Of a DNA stretch of 64,000 bases, positions 9,501-16,475 are shown one piece after another. The notes below the pieces were generated by a model. It searched no databases. It was not told the DNA's origin and worked only from the letters and a program-made list of their open reading frames with translations. The DNA lies in NCBI RefSeq assembly GCF_038050405.1, contig NZ_CP150900.1:1736001-1800000 (forward strand). Direction: 5' to 3'. The stretch is from Paraburkholderia sp. IMGN_8. Lineage in GTDB: Bacteria; Pseudomonadota; Gammaproteobacteria; Burkholderiales; Burkholderiaceae. A program made the position numbers and the translations under genes. How positions within the stretch are numbered: the first letter of the stretch is position 1; each line of letters starts with the position of its first letter.

Positions 9501-10944
9501 CTTCGGCCGCTTGAAGCTTCGAGCGTGCTTCTACCTGACGGAGCTCGTCAGCTTCGGCTTGCGCTCGTTGCTTGCGAAGGGTCGTTCGTTCTTCCTCTCG
9601 CGCGGTAGCTCGCTCATCGAGCACTTGGAGCGTTGCCTTCAGTCGCTGCTCTTCGTTGAACAGTGCTCGGCGCAGCAGCGCCCCTTGAATCTTGACGTGG
9701 TCCTTCGTCGGTTTGAGATTCGCGCGCTCGGCTTCGGCCAGCGCGTCAAGCTCCTTGAGTTCTTCGTCGACGCCGACGATTTCCTTCTGCAGTCGCGCCG
9801 CTCGAATGAGTCGTTCGTCCCGCTCCAACTTCTTCACCTGGCCATCGGCCGCCTCCTTGCGCGCCTTCGCCTGCGTGCTGCGCTTCTGGTGCCAGGCCCA
9901 GGTGACCGTCGCCTGCTCCTTCGTGTACAACGTCGAGTCCGCGAGCGCAGCCGAGGCCAGTCCTCGCTGGGTCTGCTCAAACTCCACTTCTCGGTCGTGG
10001 TCAAGGCGCAAGGAGACGGCCCGGGCCTGCAAGGCCTGGACCATCTGAGCGCCCCGAATTAGCATCGAGCGCTGCGCGGCAAGCGTCTCAAGGTACAGAT
10101 GAGCAGACTCGGCGAAAGCGTTCAGTGATGCCCTGAACTTGGTTAGCTCATCACGACGCTTCTGGAACTGAGGCTTGCGGCGATGCTTCTCGCATACCGC
10201 AACCACCAGCTTGCGTGCCTCGTCGGCCTTCGTGGTGTCGCTGGTCAGATTCAGGAATTTGCGCAGGAACTCGCCTTCCGTCTTGAAGTCGAGGAAACCC
10301 GTGTCGAAACCGCCTTCCTGCGCCGAGAAGTTGACCTGCATGCGCAACATGTCCAGGTCAATGAGACGCTCGTCTTTCAGATGCCGCTGCCACTCCGCTT
10401 GGCGGTTGTGGCTGATGAAAACGTCACCCGGGTACTTCTTCTGCTGCGTGTGTAGCCAGCGAGAAAACTCCTGCATGGAGGATGGCGTGGGCTGCGCCAG
10501 ACCTGGGGCCGGGATGTCTACCAGGCCGAGATCGGCGTGCTCCTCGAATGAAAAGAACATGCGGTCGACTTCCGGTGGCTCGGTGTGCGACCTTACCGCG
10601 ATCGCCTGGCCGGTCACCAGACGGTAGGGCTTGCCTCCTGCCATTCTGGACGGCATGAGCCATTCAAGGATGATGAAACCAGGCGCGCCATCGTGAGTGA
10701 AGTACTGAGAGAACGTGTTGTGCTTGCTCTGGATGTGTTTGAGAAACCTCTCTTGAGCGGTCTCGAAGCACGAGAACACAAGCCCGATGAGCGTGGTCTT
10801 GCCGCCGCCATTCTCCAGGTTGACGAGCGTGTCGGTGGGTTGGCCGCTGTCCGGGTCGGTCAGCTCGAAAGTCATCCCTTCGTACCATGCGGTGCGGTAT
10901 CCGCAGTTGCCCAGGTGAATGCGGGAAATCTTCTGCATGGTCAC
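6538..10944 (-). CDS. jetC: Wadjet component JetC, SMC/MukB-like ATPase
   Basis: The loop-extruding motor of the system. The 1468-residue product has a Walker A near residues 45-51 (ENGGGKTT), very long charged coiled-coil stretches through the middle (runs of Glu/Arg/Ala, e.g. EERTTLRKQRAQAEAD), and a C-terminal ATPase half with the ABC signature SNSGGEG near 1352-1358 and Walker B PLILDNPF near 1387. The residue after the Walker B Asp is Asn rather than the Glu usual in SMC proteins. The product is clearly longer than the roughly 1100 residues I recall for type I JetC, so the subtype is probably not type I. The GTG at 10944 overlaps the jetB stop; an ATG two codons later is equally possible. 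Confidence 0.88.
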   Translation of the reverse strand: MTMQKISRIHLGNCGYRTAWYEGMTFELTDPDSGQPTDTLVNLENGGGKTTLIGLVFSCFETAQERFLKHIQSKHNTFSQYFTHDGAPGFIILEWLMPSRMAGGKPYRLVTGQAIAVRSHTEPPEVDRMFFSFEEHADLGLVDIPAPGLAQPTPSSMQEFSRWLHTQQKKYPGDVFISHNRQAEWQRHLKDERLIDLDMLRMQVNFSAQEGGFDTGFLDFKTEGEFLRKFLNLTSDTTKADEARKLVVAVCEKHRRKPQFQKRRDELTKFRASLNAFAESAHLYLETLAAQRSMLIRGAQMVQALQARAVSLRLDHDREVEFEQTQRGLASAALADSTLYTKEQATVTWAWHQKRSTQAKARKEAADGQVKKLERDERLIRAARLQKEIVGVDEELKELDALAEAERANLKPTKDHVKIQGALLRRALFNEEQRLKATLQVLDERATAREEERTTLRKQRAQAEADELRQVEARSKLQAAEESYTRRRQSLEVDGTLLGPEETTAEALERLDALVAAAAAERDVHRESRARCTKEAGEHRNAAAAERVRVAELAGKARALDEFIARGESELERLAQLPALLSAVESDRVDPLSAALPARLREVVSESAKQVSLGDVRLAELRATKQAIDETGVAGNSIDVALVVETLLQAGVRSAKAYSEYISRALPDASKARALVASDPARFLGVSVASTELDKARAVSWEARRPTRPVVVSATTLEPAAQLAERLVVPAEDDSAFNIEAAAKLGSNLETRVSDESERRSAYRERHDQTLKAIHELDTYAKEFGDGKLGRARADKVALEEDAAAATARAESLESLSLELDEKAQGLELQAQAADARRQAALLSSAAVRTFQSEHEAGHAERVRRLADVAQSITAAQESKSAADEGLERLQGEHDRDHGLRVSTDHELKVAGEERAGVAHYDKDYPAHEQLLRNPRPVETLRRIYSDAEAAYLAEESERLGLLAHKLEDARKRREDKAKEFTREYKGVQMADLAPFLDVNHEDALANVETALEAAKPEQVNAASNLQVVNGESRKWLDSNKTNLGPAVPAHEALDLDALAALMAEAENRVIAALERMRAANEAANQAADRANRKRTDAEADGKVEELLRSSMGFEDKPNPVLIAAEIGAQVGMTLEVPDPDSLVLEADASNQVNALLKNYTGKNQGVSKLQTKARAAFDLLKAAASEQSFREVDPDVAQQMVANEFGAACTDAKRLLEHLDDRIATTEATLRSMQADFDACVEEVLAVVRSAITTLNRATSKDKSVPVGAPYVGGKQVLKMRANFGSVPVETRRLTLSAYLDTLVDTNVFPPRGTDLIADAVARVYGRPLGLQVLKMSIEETEQYVPVERVSNSGGEGVVMAMFLYLVINQLRAENHAQVYRIAGGPLILDNPFAKATSPAMWRAQRLLAEAMNVQLIFATALQDFNALGEFQRFIRLRRAGQNSKTRRWHLEFANLKLNNLPEELTD

Positions 10945-11672
10945 GCCGCCTTGCGCTCGGTCGTAGCCAGTTGCGCCATCTCGTAGAGTCGCCGTAGCGC
11001 CAGTTCTCGCAGCTGCACACGCAGCCGAAAGGTGGGCGTGTAGGTCGCAGCCGCCTCGTCTTCCGCGTCGTGGTCAAGCCGAACAAGTCCGTTCTGCGCC
11101 ATCTGGTTCAGCGCAATCTTGACGACGCCGACAACCGAGGCATGCGACGCTCGCTGACCGGATGGGATTGCTACTGGAAGTGCTGAAATCGTCTCCCAGC
11201 CGGGAGCAAGCTCAGGTGGCACGTCCGGCGGAAGGTCAGATGTCTCCTTAAGGCGCCGCGCCAGTGCATAGAGTGTGTCGCGGCAGGTGGCCACAGACGC
11301 CGGGGGCGGGGAGTAGCTGTCGTCGTCCAATCCATCAGTCGTTGGGAAGAAGACCGCGGCGATGGCGATGTGGGCAAGCACGAGTGCGGCCTTCTGGTCT
11401 GGAGTCATGCCGCTGCGGATATCCGTGAGACGCACTGCGAAGCGGCTATCCTTGGAGGCCGGAACTACGATGAGCCCACGCTGCTCGCTCAAGTCGAGAA
11501 TTTGCAGTTCCATGCCGGCCGCGACATCCTCGACGTAGCGTCTGAATGCGGGGTCGGCCCTGCACAGGGCAAGCAGTTCGCGGTACTCCGAGTCATTGAT
11601 GGGCGACAACGTCGTGTGCAGCGCCTTGTAGGTCAGTCGCGCGGCGTTGCGCACGGTAGGTTCTGCATTCAT
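10941..11672 (-). CDS. jetB: Wadjet component JetB (KITE-like, MukE-type subunit)
   Basis: A 243-residue protein in the place of the KITE subunit that binds the kleisin and helps gate DNA. It starts MNAEPTVRNAARLTYKAL. It has helical and winged-helix-like character: VEDVAAGMELQILDLSEQRGLIVV in the first half and a C-terminal segment VGVVKIALNQMAQNGLV-RLD that reads as a wing. The assignment rests mainly on position between the kleisin-like and SMC genes, size, and ATGA/GTGA overlaps with both neighbours. No catalytic motif is expected or seen. Confidence 0.78.
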   Translation of the reverse strand: MNAEPTVRNAARLTYKALHTTLSPINDSEYRELLALCRADPAFRRYVEDVAAGMELQILDLSEQRGLIVVPASKDSRFAVRLTDIRSGMTPDQKAALVLAHIAIAAVFFPTTDGLDDDSYSPPPASVATCRDTLYALARRLKETSDLPPDVPPELAPGWETISALPVAIPSGQRASHASVVGVVKIALNQMAQNGLVRLDHDAEDEAAATYTPTFRLRVQLRELALRRLYEMAQLATTERKAA

Positions 11673-13147
11673 TCTGACTCTCCCTGGGGAACGAACTCGA
11701 GAGCGCTGCCCTGAGCGATGTCGAGATGAAAGGTGTCTCCCGTGAGTTCGACGCTCACGTTCTTGAACTCGCTCTCAGACCGCGCAAACGAGCGGAACAG
11801 GATGAGAACGAGGCACCGCCGCGTCGTCCGGTCTAGGCCTTCGTCCTCGGCGGCATCCAGCAGCTGGTCGATGCGCAGCCGTTGGCCGGCGGAGAACTTG
11901 CCTGCCAGCCAGTCGTTGGCGCGTTGTACGAGTTCCTTCGAAAACTGGTCGGGCAGGGGTTCGAGCTTCTCAATCGAGCCTGGGTCAGTCTCGACCTCTG
12001 CATCTTCCCCACGCCGCTCCAGTAGCAGGGCGAACACCGAGTTCAGGTCGTACACCCTCGGCCACACCGGTGGGTATAACGCACTGATGAAGACGTCCGC
12101 CTCTGCCGAGAGTACTTGGGTCGGAAGGTTGCCGAGCTGCGGAAGGAGTTGCGGCTCAAGGTCCGGGAGACCGGTGGGCTTGCGTGCACGGAAGACCGCG
12201 CGCTGCGCCTCGATGAAACGCTCGGGCGCTACGTTGATATCAGTGACAAGCTGTAGTCGGATGAGGCTGGCGCTACGGATGGTTTCCTTCAGCTGTACGA
12301 GACTTTCGCGCGTCTTCGGCTCATCGGCGCCAAGCAGGGCCTCGCCAACGGCTTCCTCCATCCGGGCGTCTTCGGCTTGGCGCTGACGAACGTGCGTCCG
12401 CGCCTCGTCGAGCCGCCCGGCCATGTCGCGGCTCCAGTTGACGCTTCCCGGGGCGCGGTAGGCTTGGTAGAGGCGATCACGAATGAGCTGACGGTACTCG
12501 ATGGATAGCTTGCGGGCGCGGCGTGCGATTTCCAGAGCTGCGTCGAAGCGCCCGCGTTGCACCAGAAGGTCCAGCATCTTTTCCATCAACTCCTGGGAGT
12601 CCTCCGGCGAGAGATCCAACATTCCGAGGTAGACCAGATAGCCTTCCGCCGTTGGGCGGTACCGATATACATCTTCGGCGTCGGGCTCGAACCGTACAAG
12701 GCGGAACCGAATGCTGTTGGTGCTCCCGCTTGGGGCATCAAAATACTCGAAGCTGAACTCGCGATGGTTGTTGGCCTTGTTGTCCAGTGCATCGAGGACG
12801 ACTTCCGCTACGCGCCGGGCCTGAGGCGCCGAGAGTGTCGGTTTCATCCGTATTGCGACTTCGGCAAGATACGTCAGGATTTCCGTCGAGGTACTTCCAC
12901 TGGAGACCGTGGTGGCTTCCATCATCTGATCGAGTGCTGACAATGCAAGGTAATGCGTGTCGACACCCTGGAAGAGGCTGCGGTCTAAACCGCTTTCGTC
13001 CCCGAGCATCATCTTATAGCGCTCAAGCTGGAATACCGGGCGAAGAAGCAAGAGGTTGCGCTGTTGCCGGGACAGGTCGAGCAGGCCAAAGCCACCCAAC
13101 GTTGTCAGCGTGGCGGCAGGGGCGGTGGTTGTCGCTTGGCCATCCAT
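11669..13147 (-). CDS. jetA: Wadjet component JetA (kleisin, MukF-like)
   Basis: First gene of the jet operon, 492 residues beginning MDGQATTTAPAATLTTLGGF. In Wadjet systems JetA is the kleisin that closes the SMC ring and recruits JetB and JetD. The sequence is mostly helical, with an N-terminal ERYKMMLGDESGLDRSLF region, a central coiled-coil-like stretch (DMAGRLDEARTHVRQRQAEDARMEEAV) and a C-terminal helical domain (QRLRIDQLLDAAEDEGLD). Its stop overlaps the jetB start (ATGA). The whole set is one tightly coupled operon on the minus strand. The identity of the family comes from gene order rather than a diagnostic motif. Confidence 0.78.
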   Translation of the reverse strand: MDGQATTTAPAATLTTLGGFGLLDLSRQQRNLLLLRPVFQLERYKMMLGDESGLDRSLFQGVDTHYLALSALDQMMEATTVSSGSTSTEILTYLAEVAIRMKPTLSAPQARRVAEVVLDALDNKANNHREFSFEYFDAPSGSTNSIRFRLVRFEPDAEDVYRYRPTAEGYLVYLGMLDLSPEDSQELMEKMLDLLVQRGRFDAALEIARRARKLSIEYRQLIRDRLYQAYRAPGSVNWSRDMAGRLDEARTHVRQRQAEDARMEEAVGEALLGADEPKTRESLVQLKETIRSASLIRLQLVTDINVAPERFIEAQRAVFRARKPTGLPDLEPQLLPQLGNLPTQVLSAEADVFISALYPPVWPRVYDLNSVFALLLERRGEDAEVETDPGSIEKLEPLPDQFSKELVQRANDWLAGKFSAGQRLRIDQLLDAAEDEGLDRTTRRCLVLILFRSFARSESEFKNVSVELTGDTFHLDIAQGSALEFVPQGESE

Positions 13148-13405
13148 CAGGACCTATCCGTATTTTTATATGAAAGGAATTCGAAAGATCGTCATGCTAC
13201 CGCAATTGTTACCAGACTTTGCCGAGATCAGCGACGAGTATGACGGTACTGATTGCCGCATCTCTCACGAATTATCTGAAATGTCGGCGCTTCGCGGTTT
13301 ATGAAATGGCTTGGCCCCTGATCGTCCTCCGTAGTCATGTCGTTAGGGGGGGGGCGTCATTTTCATGATACATTGTCAGGCATAAAGACTTACGAAGGTA
13401 GCAAA
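13148..13405. promoter_or_regulatory. divergent jetA / hipB promoter region
   Basis: A 258-base AT-richer gap between two divergent operons. On the minus strand an AT-rich TATAAAAAT lies about 15-25 bases before jetA. On the plus side a run of nine G (13346-13354) lies 52 bases before the hipB ATG, followed by TGATACATT, which could be a -10 region. A one-mismatch copy of the island-end motif (TGACGGTAC) is at 13239-13247. Transcription starts are not proven. Confidence 0.45.
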
Positions 13406-13741
13406 ATGCCGACTCCTCACGCTCCTTCTGCTGGCGTCCGGCGGGCGCTGCGCAAGTTGGGCGCCGATATTCACGACGCGCGTCGTCGTCGCCGGTTGAC
13501 CATGGCGGTGATTGCCGAGCGGGCTTTCACGTCGAGAGCGACTTTGCAGCGCGTCGAGGCGGGCGATCCAGGCGTGAGCATCGGCATCTATGCGGCCGTG
13601 CTGCAAGCACTTGGGCTTTTGGATGGACTACTGGAGGTTGCCGACGCCACCCGGGATACTGTGGGGCAGTCGCTGGCAACCGCGGCGTTGCCTCAGCGCG
13701 TCCGGTTGCCCCGTATCAGGGGGAAGAGTGATCATGGCTGA
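13406..13741 (+). CDS. hipB: HipB-like antitoxin / Xre-family repressor
   Basis: A 111-residue protein. The ATG at 13406 is preceded by GAAGGTAG. The helix-turn-helix runs through DARRRRRLTMAVIAERAFTS-RATLQRVEAGDPGVSIGIY, the usual Xre/HipB form. It overlaps hipA by eight bases, the classic antitoxin-toxin arrangement. HipB proteins bind their own promoter and neutralise HipA. The C-terminal part (LPQRVRLPRIRGKSDHG) is basic and flexible. It is transcribed away from the jet operon from a shared intergenic region, so cross-regulation is possible but not shown. Confidence 0.85.
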   Translation: MPTPHAPSAGVRRALRKLGADIHDARRRRRLTMAVIAERAFTSRATLQRVEAGDPGVSIGIYAAVLQALGLLDGLLEVADATRDTVGQSLATAALPQRVRLPRIRGKSDHG

Positions 13742-14981
13742 TGTCGAGGTGTATATCGATCTCGACGGCACGCCGCGACCAGTGGGGTTGCTCAGACGCC
13801 ATGCATCGCGCCGAGAAGAAACGGTCACGTTCGAATATGACGAGACCTGGCTGGCCGACGACGAGCGCTTTTCGATTGAGCCGGCGCTGGCGTTGACGCG
13901 CGGTGTCTTTCCACCGCCGCCAGATCAATCCATCTTTGGTTCGATCGGCGATTCAGCGCCCGATACCTGGGGGCGCCGCCTCATGCAGCGCGCGGAGCGT
14001 CGACAGGCCGAACGGGAAAGACGGCGCGTCCGCACGCTCGGTGAACTGGATTATCTGCTGGGCGTAGCTGATGAAACGCGCCTGGGCGCGCTGCGATTCC
14101 GCTGGAGCGGAGAAGACGAATTCCAGGTGCCGGTGCCCGCCGGTGTCCCCGCGCTGATCGAATTGGGGCGGCTGCTGCAAATCACCGAGCGCATCCTGCG
14201 GGACGAGGAAACTGATGAGGATCTGCAACTGATCTTCGCGCCGGGGTCGTCACTCGGTGGCGCGCGCCCCAAGGCATCGGTCATCGACCAGTACGGCCAT
14301 TTGTCGATTGCCAAATTTCCGAAGGAGACCGACGAATACAGCATCGAGGCTTGGGAGGAAGTCGCCCTGCGATTGGCTGAACGCGGCGGCATTTCCACCC
14401 CGCATCACGAACTGCTACAGGTAGCGGGCAAGCCTGTGCTGTTGTCACGTCGCTTCGATCGCGCTGGGAGTACTCGCATTCCCTTTCTCTCGGCCATGTC
14501 GATGACAGGATCGCGGGACGGCCAACGCGGCAGCTACCCCGAACTGGTTGATGCACTGACGCAACACGGTGCGAAGGCGCGGGCCGATGCTGCACAGTTG
14601 TATCGCCGCGTGACTTTCAACGTACTGGTTTCCAATGTCGATGACCATTTGCGCAACCACGGTTTCCTCTGGGCCGGTCGCGACGGTTGGGTATTGTCAC
14701 CGGCCTATGATCTCAATCCCACGCCAACCGACGTCAAGGCGCGCATCCTGACGACTAACATCGATCTCGACGAGGGAACGTGTTCGGTTGCCCTCCTTGA
14801 AAATGCGGCGGAGTTTTTCGGCTTGTCGCTGAAACAGGCTCGGGCCACGATCCGGGAGGTGGCCGATGTGACACGGACATGGCAGGCAGTTGCTCAGGAA
14901 GTCGGTTGCAGGCGCGCAGAGATCGCACGCATGGCAAGCGCCTTCGAGCACGACGATCTTAGTGCAGCATTGCGGTTGTGA
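13734..14981 (+). CDS. hipA: HipA-family Ser/Thr kinase toxin
   Basis: A 415-residue kinase starting MADVEVYIDL; longer forms upstream would run through hipB. HipA proteins phosphorylate aminoacyl-tRNA synthetases or other targets and cause growth arrest. Visible motifs: the Ser/Gly-rich loop GSSLGGARPKAS (171-182), in which HipA autophosphorylates; the ATP-binding Lys195 in SIAKF; the catalytic NVDDHLRNHG (301-310); and the metal-binding SPAYDLNPTP (322-331). All key residues are present, so it should be active. Its TGA stop coincides with the first TGACGGTAT repeat of the island right end. Confidence 0.9.
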   Translation: MADVEVYIDLDGTPRPVGLLRRHASRREETVTFEYDETWLADDERFSIEPALALTRGVFPPPPDQSIFGSIGDSAPDTWGRRLMQRAERRQAERERRRVRTLGELDYLLGVADETRLGALRFRWSGEDEFQVPVPAGVPALIELGRLLQITERILRDEETDEDLQLIFAPGSSLGGARPKASVIDQYGHLSIAKFPKETDEYSIEAWEEVALRLAERGGISTPHHELLQVAGKPVLLSRRFDRAGSTRIPFLSAMSMTGSRDGQRGSYPELVDALTQHGAKARADAAQLYRRVTFNVLVSNVDDHLRNHGFLWAGRDGWVLSPAYDLNPTPTDVKARILTTNIDLDEGTCSVALLENAAEFFGLSLKQARATIREVADVTRTWQAVAQEVGCRRAEIARMASAFEHDDLSAALRL

Positions 14982-15160
14982 CGGTATGGAGGGCCGCGTT
15001 CGAACGAGCCTGACGGTATCAGCGACGGTATCGCGCTCACAATTCGTCCTGAGACGACCAGTGTTCGCGATTTTTGAAACCAAGTGGGCAGGGATTCTCC
15101 CGTGCGGTCCGACGAAAGCCGTTGAGTGCCGGGCAGGATTTTCGGTATAGCTGACGGTAT
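14979..15160 (+). repeat. island right end with TGACGGTAT repeats
   Basis: Copies lie at 14979-14987, 15011-15019 and 15152-15160, with a one-base variant at 15023-15031, all in the same orientation. The first overlaps the hipA stop codon. No gene lies between hipA and the att copy at 15218. Confidence 0.6.
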
Positions 15161-15217
15161 CGGCGCCGCATGATTGGGCGGAAGCGCCCGTCTCGACAAG
15201 GCTCCAGCCATTGGATT

Positions 15218-15239
15218 GACGATCGAGTGGGAGTAGGGG
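15218..15239 (+). repeat. att site (right) of the jet/hip island
   Basis: An exact 22-base copy of the guaA 3' end (5221-5242), without the rest of guaA. It marks the distal boundary of the integrated element. The island between the copies is 9,975 bases. Confidence 0.85.
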
Positions 15240-15449
15240 GGAATCCTCGTTAAATCAATTGGTTACGCTGATCGGTGAATAATGTGTACCGAATGCTCTA
15301 TTGCCGAATTCGGTCCGTAACTTTTTGAAAAATATAGCGGTTTTCCCTCTCATCGGCACCTTTTCGGATCCCGGTACGCGAAATTTGACGGTATTTTGTG
15401 GCAGCCTGCAGGGCTGTCATCTTGATACCGTCAGATGCGTCAACGGTAT
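15240..15449. repeat. left-end-like sequence of a second, tandem element
   Basis: The sequence after the second att copy resembles that after guaA. Shared blocks are AAATCAAT/GAATCAAT, the ATTGCCG...GGTCCGTAA block, TTTGACGGTATTT, and CTTGATACCGTCAG in the same order. TGACGGTAT-type sites are at 15386-15394, inverted at 15425-15433, and a variant at 15441-15449. This is what a second related island inserted next to the first would leave. No gene is present. Confidence 0.55.
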
Positions 15450-15890
15450 CGGGAACGAGTGGCAGGCCCCTAATTGTCGCCGCGACGAAGCGTGAGCTTC
15501 GAATTGCAGAATCGTTCGGGATTCTCATCGGAGTCGGAAGGTTTTGATCTGTATGAAATTAGGATTGCTGTTCATCGAGGGTGCCTATTCGCTCGCGGAA
15601 CGTCACTTGCCAACTTGCCGAACCTCGTTCTCGTGCTAGGGCGAGTCTCCGTCAATTTTCTGACAGGTAGAAACCGACCAATTGTTGCCGCCCGCCCATC
15701 CCATAGAGCCGTCACTCGAACGACAGGTCCACTCCGAAACCTGCCCGATGCCCAATGCCAGCATCTCGGCCATACCGGCCATTCGCAATGGCCGGTATCG
15801 GGCGCCCGCGAATTGGCGCTTCTATGAGGACTTGTTTGTCAAGCCGTTCACATCACGTGGGTGGGTTCGACTTCATGGCGGCGCCAGTAT
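15450..15890. other. non-coding stretch with a 27-base palindrome
   Basis: I see no credible gene. A near-ideal hairpin with 12-base arms and a 3-base loop lies at 15772-15798 (ATACCGGCCATT / AATGGCCGGTAT). It lacks a T-run on either side, so it is more like a REP-type element or a protein site than a terminator. Confidence 0.45.
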
Positions 15891-16179
15891 GTCGCTTTGA
15901 ACCGATGAGGCCGTGGCGCCCAGGTGCTGACGTCGGAGATCGATCGTGGTCCAAGGTCGGGGTGTGACGAGCGCTCCAGCCGCCAGTGCCGGAACGAACT
16001 TCTACCCGTGCAGGACGTGAAGATCCTGCACCTCATGCAACATGCGCGCGAGGCGCACTGGCAAACCGCAGTTATGGGCGCGCCCCAATCTATCAGAACG
16101 GTCACGGCGTCGTGACCCGCGCCAATTACGAGCGCGTCTACCTTTGATCGTGATGATGTGTTCCGTGCCAAGCCACCCG

Positions 16180-16470
16180 TGAGCAGCCGCGCTGTCCGGA
16201 ACTTCAGGCGGCAGCGGGCCTAGCGAGGCCCCGGCTGGGATCTCGCCGTGCTCGAGGTAGCGCCATAGCGCGACGGCCAGGCGCCGCGCCAACGGCACAA
16301 TGCCCACGCGTCGCATGCGCTCGCCGAAGCCGGCAAAACGCCGGTTGAACCACTGGGTCAAGGGCTAGTGCAGCACAGACCAGACACGCTCACCGGCGAG
16401 GTGGCGCCTGAGTATCGCCAGCAGATCGTCGCCGTCGAGCAGGTCGGTCTTGGCGCGCCTAGCGCGTCGA
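16180..16470 (-). pseudogene. IS110-family transposase remnant
   Basis: On the minus strand the frame reads RRAKTDLLDGDDLLAILRRH..., the N-terminal part of IS110-type DEDD transposases. After an in-frame TAG it continues directly with LTQWFNRRFAGFGERM and RRVGIVPLARRLAVALWRYL, the C-terminal part. About 200 residues between the two blocks are missing, so this is an internally deleted, inactive copy. The sequence further left to about 15890 may be its 3' flank. The upstream end runs into the end of the 386-residue gene, which may itself have been trimmed. Confidence 0.7.
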
Positions 16471-16475
16471 ACACC

